Origin: Gammaproteobacteria bacterium RIFCSPHIGHO2_12_FULL_38_11
Lineage (GTDB): Bacteria > Pseudomonadota > Gammaproteobacteria > Coxiellales > Coxiellaceae
Assembly (NCBI GenBank): GCA_001801515.1
Contig: MGXX01000084.1
Coordinates: 1-23,217, forward strand
Length of the DNA: 23,217 bases
Direction of reading: 5' to 3'
Shown: piece by piece, positions 15,870 to 23,217 of the stretch
Layout of the letters: each line of letters begins with the position of its first letter
Numbering within the stretch: position 1 is the stretch's first letter
Notes under the pieces: generated by a model
Told to the model about the DNA's origin: nothing
What the model saw: the letters and a program-made list of their open reading frames with translations, nothing else
Databases searched by the model: none
Translations under genes and position numbers: made by a program

Positions 15870-16710
15870 ACAAACTTATCAAGAACGTATTCTGAAAGTT
15901 TTAATTTATATTCAAAATAATCTGGATAAAGAATTATCACTTGAAGAATTATCCAATGTTGCTTTTTTTTCGCCATTTCATTTTCATCGGATTTTTACCG
16001 CATTAACAGGCGAGTCAACACAAAGTTATATTAGACGATTACGATTAGAACGGGCAACGCGTGATTTAACCTATACTGATTTACCGATTGTAAAAATTTC
16101 TGATCGCGCAGGTTATGACACGCAGCAATCCTTTCACCGCGCTTTTAAAGAAACGTATCATACAACACCCAAAAGTTTTCGCGATCAACATCAACAAGGA
16201 ATATCGAAATCATTTCTCAATAAAAAAGAAAAGGAGAAATCCGATATTGTGACAATAGAAACAATCGAACCGCTTACCATTGCTTTTGTAAGACATGTAG
16301 GGCCTTATTCCGGTGTAATTCAGGCTTGGTTTCAGCTCATTGCAGAAGTTGGGGTTAATATTGTTTCATCTGAAAATACGCAAAAAATCAGCATTGCACA
16401 TGATTCACCGGAAATAACAGAGCGTGATAAGTTACGTTACGATGCTTGCATTACCTTAAATGAAATACCCGATTTTAAAGCAAAAGGACAGGTTGGCATC
16501 CAAACTTTACAAGGTGGAAAATATGCCGTCATCACACATTACGGCTCCCTTGACAACATCGAAAAAACCTATCGCATTTTATTTGGATTATGGTTACCGC
16601 AAAGTGGCTATGAGCCCGCTGATTATCCAAATTTTATGATTCATCGAAAAATGCCGATACAAACACCGGCGGAACAATTGGTGACAGATATTTATTTGCC
16701 TTTAAAATAA
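15853..16710 (+). CDS. AraC-family regulator with GyrI-like effector domain
   Basis: The 285-residue transcription factor has an N-terminal double HTH of AraC/Rob type (about residues 10-108: LSLEELSNVAFFSPFHFHRIF, then ISDRAGYDTQQSFHRAFKETYHTTPKSFR). The C-terminal GyrI-like domain (about 130-285) opens with TIETIEPLTIAFVRHVGPY and contains GGKYAVITHYG, which usually binds small hydrophobic ligands. AGGGA precedes the ATG by seven bases. It overlaps the end of xseA by 17 bases. The target is unknown; Rob- and SoxS-like members control efflux and stress genes. Confidence 0.9.
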   Translation: MASNVEQTYQERILKVLIYIQNNLDKELSLEELSNVAFFSPFHFHRIFTALTGESTQSYIRRLRLERATRDLTYTDLPIVKISDRAGYDTQQSFHRAFKETYHTTPKSFRDQHQQGISKSFLNKKEKEKSDIVTIETIEPLTIAFVRHVGPYSGVIQAWFQLIAEVGVNIVSSENTQKISIAHDSPEITERDKLRYDACITLNEIPDFKAKGQVGIQTLQGGKYAVITHYGSLDNIEKTYRILFGLWLPQSGYEPADYPNFMIHRKMPIQTPAEQLVTDIYLPLK

Positions 16711-16713
16711 GCG

Positions 16714-16823
16714 CAGAGCCCCGAGCGTTAGCGAGTGGAAGCTACGGAGCTAATAAATAAAATTCAATCTGAAATTTCTATTGCATTCTTCGTAGCTTCC
16801 ACTCGCTAACGCTCGGGGTTCTG
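16714..16823. repeat. Long hairpin (36-bp stem) between convergent araC-like gene and purA
   Basis: The left arm 16714-16749 pairs with 16788-16823 over 36 positions, with two G-T wobbles and a 38-base AT-rich loop. The arm (CAGAGCCCCGAGCGTTAGCG onward) resembles the 48-bp unit in sufS. It fills the gap between stops at 16710 and 16841. It may block read-through from both sides, although no clear T-tract follows the arms. Confidence 0.85.
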
Positions 16824-16840
16824 AGTCAGGGCGCTGGGCC

Positions 16841-18768
<1,928 letters not shown>

Positions 18769-18784
18769 TATGAGGTTTATATTC

Positions 18785-19375
18785 ATGACTAAAAATCCTG
18801 TTTTTTTTATCCCAAACATCTTGGATTATGTTCGAATTTTATTACTCATCTGTGTGGTGTGCGTTTTTCCAATTTACCCCTGGCTAGGGATTGGGTGCTA
18901 CGTTACCAATTCTATTTTAGATATGCTAGATGGCACCTTGGCCCGACTATTAAATCAACAATCCAAATTAGGCGCACTATTAGATTTTTCAATAGACAGA
19001 GCATGTATTACCATACTATTAGCTGCATGTATATGGGCTTATCCCCATTTATGGCGTTGGTTTGTTGCTGTTATGGCATTAGATATCGCAAGCCATTTTG
19101 CTATATGCTATGCCAGCGCATACAATGGAGGCTCACATTTAAATTTTATTGCGCATGGGTCTAAGCTACTGCTTTGGTTTTCCCAGAAGAGCTGGGTGCG
19201 TTATGGCATTTGCACCAGCCATGATGTTTTTTTTGCCCTATTTGTTACCTATTTTTTGACACCTTCTACCTTTTGGTTGGTTTTATGGCTTGTCTGTGTC
19301 CCTGGAATGCTGTTAAAAACGTGGATTCACTTGGAACAGTTTTATTTGGCCGCCCAGTTTACTGCATCAAACTAA
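18785..19375 (+). CDS. CDP-alcohol phosphatidyltransferase resembling eukaryotic phosphatidylinositol synthase
   Basis: Membrane enzyme predicted to transfer a phosphatidyl group from CDP-diacylglycerol to an alcohol. The full family signature D-x2-DG-x2-AR-x8-G-x3-D-x3-D is present (Asp46, Asp49, Gly50, Ala53, Arg54, Gly63, Asp67, Asp71). Outside it the protein resembles recalled human CDIPT rather than bacterial PgsA or PssA: FIPNILDYVRI at the N-terminus, ARLLNQQSKLGALLD, LDIASH (99-104) and a late VPGMLLKTWIHL. The 196 residues compare with 213 in human CDIPT. GAGG nine bases before the ATG at 18785 supports this start over 18770. First gene of a five-gene run. Substrate (free myo-inositol) is inferred. 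Confidence 0.8.
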   Translation: MTKNPVFFIPNILDYVRILLLICVVCVFPIYPWLGIGCYVTNSILDMLDGTLARLLNQQSKLGALLDFSIDRACITILLAACIWAYPHLWRWFVAVMALDIASHFAICYASAYNGGSHLNFIAHGSKLLLWFSQKSWVRYGICTSHDVFFALFVTYFLTPSTFWLVLWLVCVPGMLLKTWIHLEQFYLAAQFTASN

Positions 19376-19391
19376 ACGGAATTAGTACGTT

Positions 19392-19670
19392 ATGCACAAG
19401 GTTTTTTTTGCTATTTTATTTTTTTTTAACAGCGCAACGTGCATTGCAAGTACTTTATATCAAATCAATTTCAATGGAAGTCATTCCATGATAGCTGGAA
19501 AAAAATATGGTTTTTTGACAGTCGAACATCGTCAAATATACATGCCATTAACAGAAAATTTTTATCTACATGGTTTTTTTGATCATGACAATAATTTTTT
19601 TGATCGCAGCAATGGTTTTTGTTATGACTATGCTTTATTATTCGGCGTTAGCTACGTTTTTACTGAATAA
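19392..19670 (+). CDS. Small exported protein, function unknown
   Basis: The 92-residue protein has a signal peptide rich in Phe (MHKVFFAILFFFNSATCIAS, cleavage near residue 20). The short mature part contains many aromatic residues and alternating patterns (YGFLTVEHRQIYMPL, FYLHGFFDHDN) and ends GVSYVFTE. The pattern recalls the last strands of an outer-membrane beta-barrel, but the protein is too short for a full barrel; it may be a remnant or a small periplasmic protein. Runs of eight and ten T lie in the signal-peptide codons. It is 16 bases after the PI-synthase-like gene and before the transporter. Confidence 0.6.
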   Translation: MHKVFFAILFFFNSATCIASTLYQINFNGSHSMIAGKKYGFLTVEHRQIYMPLTENFYLHGFFDHDNNFFDRSNGFCYDYALLFGVSYVFTE

Positions 19671-19685
19671 TAATAGTTGTTTGCT

Positions 19686-21047
19686 ATGCAAAAACTTTTT
19701 TTAAATGTCAAAAAATACTTTCTACTGTCGGTTATTGTGGCTGCTTCCGCAGGATTTTTATTTGGTTTTGATACCGGTAATATCGCGGGCGCATTGATTT
19801 TTATTACGCATACCTTTCACACCAGCACTTTTCAAAATGAATCCATCGTTTCCATTACGATTTTAGGCGCTTTTTTAAGTGCCATTGCCAGCGGTAAAGC
19901 AGTCGATTACTATGGCCGAAGAACTTTATTAATGTTTGCAGCCTTTGTGTATATGGCAGGCGCATTGCTGGGAGCTTTTTCAGAATCCGTTTCTGAACTC
20001 CTGTGGGCGCGATTTATTTTAGGATTGGCCATCGGTATTTCTGCTTATACCGCACCACTCTACATTTCCGAAATTTCTCCGGCTCGTTTTCGTGGATTTT
20101 TCGTGCTGCTCAATGGTCTTGCCATCACTGGCGGTGAGGCGATTGCCTATTTATTGGATTATCATTTGAGTTTTCATCAGGATTGGCGAAATATGTTTTT
20201 TTTAGGCGTTATTCCAGCAATCACACTCGCTGTGGGCACTTATTTCACCCCCTGCTCACCACGCTGGTTAGTGATGACAGGTAAAATAAATGCGGCTAAA
20301 AAAGTGCTTGCCCGATTTTATAATGTTTTCAATGCAGCGCATGAATTACAAAAAATTCAAGCCATCGACCCAAGCGGGGGTGCTTTTAGCACATTAATTA
20401 ATAATTCAACCTATCGCAAGTTATTAATAATCGGCATTACACTGGGTATTTTCCAACAATTTTTTGGTATCAATGCGGTAATGTATTATGGTCCGTTTAT
20501 TTTTCAAAAAGCAGGATTTCATTCTGCTTCATCCGACATTCTGCTGACTTTTTATATGGGCTTAATCAACATGTTGATGACGATCGTAACAGGATTAACA
20601 GTAGACCGTTTTGGAAGACGCACGCTGTTAATGATAGGTTCCACCCTTGCTGCATTGAGTTTAATTATTTTATCCTCATTATTCCACGTTGGTATTCATC
20701 ACGCGTGGCAAGGAACTGTTATATTAGTTGCCATGATTACGTATATTGTTGGGTATTGCATTAGTGTGGGATCACTGTTTTGGTTAATTATTTCTGAAAT
20801 TTTTCCATTATCGGTTCGTGGTCAAGCAATGAGTATTGCAACGGCGATACAATGGTTAGCGAATTTTGTTGTTTCGCTGTCCTTTTTATCATTGCTTAAT
20901 ACAGTGGGTGCATCCATTACCTTTGGGATGTATGCAGTGATATGCTGTATTTCTATTATATTCACATATTGCTGGATTCCGGAGACCAAACAGCGGAGTC
21001 TTGAGGAAATTGAAAAAGAGAATATTTCCAGATTATATTTTATATGA
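19686..21047 (+). CDS. Sugar-porter family MFS transporter (sugar or polyol/H+ symporter)
   Basis: Twelve-helix inner-membrane transporter of 453 residues from the ATG at 19686 (a TTG at 19677 is also open). All sugar-porter signatures are present: GFLFGFDTGNIAGA, DYYGRR, PLYISEISPARFRG, SPRWLV, GIFQQFFGINAVMYYGP, VDRFGRR, FWLIISEIFPLSVRGQAMS and PETKQRSLEEIE. Sugar-contacting Gln257/Gln258 and Asn263 are conserved. TM5 reads LAITGGEAIAY: inositol and xylose symporters usually have Gln where Glu151 stands. In context, import of myo-inositol for the PI-synthase-like enzyme is plausible but inferred; a hexose is equally possible from sequence alone. Confidence 0.9.
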   Translation: MQKLFLNVKKYFLLSVIVAASAGFLFGFDTGNIAGALIFITHTFHTSTFQNESIVSITILGAFLSAIASGKAVDYYGRRTLLMFAAFVYMAGALLGAFSESVSELLWARFILGLAIGISAYTAPLYISEISPARFRGFFVLLNGLAITGGEAIAYLLDYHLSFHQDWRNMFFLGVIPAITLAVGTYFTPCSPRWLVMTGKINAAKKVLARFYNVFNAAHELQKIQAIDPSGGAFSTLINNSTYRKLLIIGITLGIFQQFFGINAVMYYGPFIFQKAGFHSASSDILLTFYMGLINMLMTIVTGLTVDRFGRRTLLMIGSTLAALSLIILSSLFHVGIHHAWQGTVILVAMITYIVGYCISVGSLFWLIISEIFPLSVRGQAMSIATAIQWLANFVVSLSFLSLLNTVGASITFGMYAVICCISIIFTYCWIPETKQRSLEEIEKENISRLYFI

Positions 21048-21068
21048 AATAAAAAAGAGAGGGGGTAA

Positions 21069-21896
21069 ATGATGCTTTTTAATATTTACTTATTGGCTTT
21101 TTGTTTTTTGACATTAGCATGCTTTATTATTTTTCTTAGCCGACACAAACAAAGTAAACCATGGAAAACATATTTGAAAGTAAACGCACTGGTTTTTATA
21201 GTAGGCGCATGCTTATTCTGTTTCAGATCAAAAAATATTACCTTAACCGTACTTGCGGATTGGTTTCCCCTATCTTTAATTTTTTATTTTTATCATAATG
21301 CTGGTTTATTAAGTCGTGCTTTTCATGCTGAAACTTTTGATAATCACATTATTCAGTTTGAAAAAAAAATATTCGGTGCCTATTACCCATGCATTCAATT
21401 GAGCGAAACATTTAATTCTTATTGGCTATCAGAATTTTTGCATTTATGTTATTTGTCCTACTTTTTTTTATTATATGGAATACCATTATATTTTTATTTT
21501 TATAATGAATATACTGCATTTTACCAATTTTCATTTGCAGAACTATTGGTATTTTTAACCTCTTCTCTTGTTCATAGCATCGTTCCCGTATTAAGCCCTA
21601 GAACTATTTTTGAAAAAATTCAGCAGCCTTTAAGAAAGGGTGTAATATATCGTTTTACACACTGGATTCAGGAAAATGGTTCTGCTGATGGTACTGGGTT
21701 TCCAAGTGTGCACGTCGGTATAGGAACATTAATGTTGCTTTTTGCTTGCCATATACATACATTGATTTTCTATTTTGTTTTTATTTTTTCATTAGGTCTA
21801 ATCATTAGTACCGTGTACGGCAGATTTCATTATATTGTCGATATGCTCGGCGGCATTTTTTGCGGTTCTCTTGTATTCATAATAATGTATACGTGA
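21069..21896 (+). CDS. PAP2-superfamily membrane enzyme, Aur1/inositol-phosphotransferase-like
   Basis: The 275-residue polytopic membrane protein has about six helices. PAP2 motif C2 is GFPSVHVG (Ser213, His215) and C3 is [13 protein letters not shown] (Arg252, His254, Asp258), giving the His-His-Asp catalytic set. The canonical C1 motif KxxxxxxRP of lipid phosphate phosphatases is not seen. That absence, with [11 protein letters not shown] before the catalytic part, fits the PAP2_3 group with Aur1-type inositol phosphorylceramide synthases. Roles considered: phosphatase of a lipid intermediate, or transfer of phosphoinositol from PI to another lipid. A strong SD (AGAGGGGG) precedes the ATG. 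It is 21 bases after the transporter. Confidence 0.82.
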   Translation: MMLFNIYLLAFCFLTLACFIIFLSRHKQSKPWKTYLKVNALVFIVGACLFCFRSKNITLTVLADWFPLSLIFYFYHNAGLLSRAFHAETFDNHIIQFEKKIFGAYYPCIQLSETFNSYWLSEFLHLCYLSYFFLLYGIPLYFYFYNEYTAFYQFSFAELLVFLTSSLVHSIVPVLSPRTIFEKIQQPLRKGVIYRFTHWIQENGSADGTGFPSVHVGIGTLMLLFACHIHTLIFYFVFIFSLGLIISTVYGRFHYIVDMLGGIFCGSLVFIIMYT

Positions 21897-21913
21897 GCAA
21901 TAAAGGATATATT

Positions 21914-23185
21914 ATGAAAGTAATTGTGATTGGCGCAGGTCTTTCTGGTCTTGCAGCTGCGGATGCTTTTGCAAAAAAAGGGCATAAAGTAAAGCTTTTG
22001 GAAGCATCTGATCGCGTGGGTGGCAGAACAAAGGTCTTACGGTATAAAAATGCTTTTGTTGATGTGGGCACGCAGTACTATCATACAAATTATAAACGCG
22101 CATTGAAACTATTAAATGAAAATGGATTTGAAAAAAAACTCTACAAAATTACTGGCTACACGCAGTTTTCTAATTCAGAGGAGTCATTTTTGCTTAATCA
22201 ACAATTGCCTTATCTTAAAACAGTAGGTTTATCCAATAATCTCCGAGTTCTTTCTTTTTTGGTGAAGAATATTTTAAGAACAAAAGGCGACCAAGTGTTT
22301 GGTTTAAGTGCGAAAACCGGCAGAGATCGATTAATTGATTCAAGTAAGCATACGGATGTGATTTCAAAATACGTCTTACGATCTATCACATTAGCAGGCG
22401 CATTAACGGATGCTAGTGCCTCTCAAATGGGGGAAATACAATTACAACGTTTAATAAAAATTGTTCTGCTAACACATTATTTAAGTTTGCCGACTGGTGT
22501 AGTATCCCTGCATAATGCACTCGCAGAAAAATTACACATTGATTTTGAAATGAAAATTGATCAATTAACTGTAAAAAAAAATCAAGTAACAGGGGTTCTG
22601 ATTGGCAATCATGAGACACCTGCGGATCATGTGGTTATAGCAACAGAGGGACCCGCTGTGTCGAGATTATTACCACCAGAATGGGGAGCAGAGAAAGATT
22701 TTTTTAACGCTATTCAAGCACCAAGCTTTATTTTACCAACTTTCTTTTTGGATAGGCCGTTACAAAAAAAAGTATGGTCCTATATTTTAGATAAATCACA
22801 TGGATCTATTATTGATATGGTCATTGATGCCTCTCAAAAAAACCCTCAAATGGTACCCTCTGGTAAAGCGGTGATACAACCTTGGGTTTGCTATCCTAAT
22901 TCAGAAAAGTTAATTGGATTAACGCAAGATGAAATCATAAAACTATGTATTAATGAATTAGAAAAACATTTATTTCCCGGCTTTTCAAATTGGATAGAAC
23001 ATGTTGAAGTGACTTATCATGCATCAGCGGTACCATTTCATAAAGCAGGACATGCTGAAAATGCAAAAAAAATATTATCATTATCAGATAAAAAAAATAT
23101 TTCTTATTGTGGAGATTATTTCTCAGGCGGTTATATGGAATGTGCACTTTGGAGTGTTGATCGTGCAATTAAATTGAACGCATAA
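21914..23185 (+). CDS. FAD-dependent amine-oxidase/desaturase-like oxidoreductase
   Basis: The 423-residue flavoprotein has an N-terminal dinucleotide-binding fold [17 protein letters not shown] (GxGxxG at 7-12), Glu30 at the end of the second strand and the DRVGGR motif (33-38). The C-terminal FAD motif is [21 protein letters not shown] (Gly400, Asp401). It belongs to the flavin amine oxidase / phytoene-desaturase-like superfamily; the substrate cannot be read. AAAGGA seven to eight bases before the ATG at 21914 fixes the start; the longer frame from 21860 overlaps the PAP2 gene. Last gene of the run, 17 bases after the PAP2 gene. A role in modifying the lipid product is inference. Confidence 0.85.
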   Translation: MKVIVIGAGLSGLAAADAFAKKGHKVKLLEASDRVGGRTKVLRYKNAFVDVGTQYYHTNYKRALKLLNENGFEKKLYKITGYTQFSNSEESFLLNQQLPYLKTVGLSNNLRVLSFLVKNILRTKGDQVFGLSAKTGRDRLIDSSKHTDVISKYVLRSITLAGALTDASASQMGEIQLQRLIKIVLLTHYLSLPTGVVSLHNALAEKLHIDFEMKIDQLTVKKNQVTGVLIGNHETPADHVVIATEGPAVSRLLPPEWGAEKDFFNAIQAPSFILPTFFLDRPLQKKVWSYILDKSHGSIIDMVIDASQKNPQMVPSGKAVIQPWVCYPNSEKLIGLTQDEIIKLCINELEKHLFPGFSNWIEHVEVTYHASAVPFHKAGHAENAKKILSLSDKKNISYCGDYFSGGYMECALWSVDRAIKLNA

Positions 23186-23217
23186 AGTTTATTTTTTTAT
23201 CGCACTATAACCCAATT

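Noticed and set aside
18859..19164. Overlapping plus-strand frame of about 100 residues inside the PI-synthase-like gene
   Set aside because: It is a shifted reading of a gene with a complete catalytic motif and shows no recognisable domain or start signal.

Overview
The window looks like an AT-rich gammaproteobacterial chromosome. The order rlmE-ftsH, the gene families and the GadC-like amino-acid antiporter fit Legionellales or Coxiella-like host-associated bacteria. That placement is inferred from gene content; no rRNA or other marker is present.

Layout. Positions 1-7056 (minus strand) hold one tightly packed run, sufB-sufC-sufD-sufS-sufU-sufA-sufT, followed by rlmE and the 5' part of ftsH. 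It covers Fe-S cluster assembly, a 23S rRNA methyltransferase and the membrane protease. Positions 7144-9707 (plus) carry a zinc-type CDF exporter and exonuclease I (sbcB). Positions 9766-12391 (minus) carry a small exported coiled-coil protein, a GadC-like permease and tsaB. Positions 12464-16710 (plus) carry pabB, an AbrB/VapC-type toxin-antitoxin pair, xseA and an AraC/GyrI-type regulator. Positions 16841-18768 (minus) carry purA and an exported histidine phosphatase. Positions 18785-23185 (plus) hold a compact five-gene run: a CDP-alcohol phosphatidyltransferase that looks like eukaryotic phosphatidylinositol (PI) synthase, a small exported protein, a sugar-porter MFS transporter, a PAP2/Aur1-like membrane enzyme and an FAD-dependent oxidoreductase.

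Two things stand out. First, the 18785-23185 operon reads as a possible inositol-lipid pathway: polyol import, PI synthesis, head-group transfer or dephosphorylation, and an oxidoreductase step. Its first gene carries the PI-synthase signature of eukaryotes. Second, housekeeping genes are riddled with small palindromic repeats. Family A has five copies of about 50 bp, each with two hairpins; the second hairpin shows compensatory changes. Three copies lie inside reading frames (the sufA C-terminus, inside tsaB, inside pabB) and are translated without breaking them. Family B lies inside sufS (with an exact 48-bp tandem duplication) and inside pabB. A related sequence forms a 36-bp-stem hairpin between the araC-like gene and purA. 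Family C forms the last codons of the permease gene and the tsaB 5' flank. This resembles in behaviour, but not in sequence as far as can be judged here, the protein-coding palindromic elements known from Rickettsia.

No gene-free stretch exceeds 300 bases. No tRNA, rRNA, CRISPR array or IS element was recognised.
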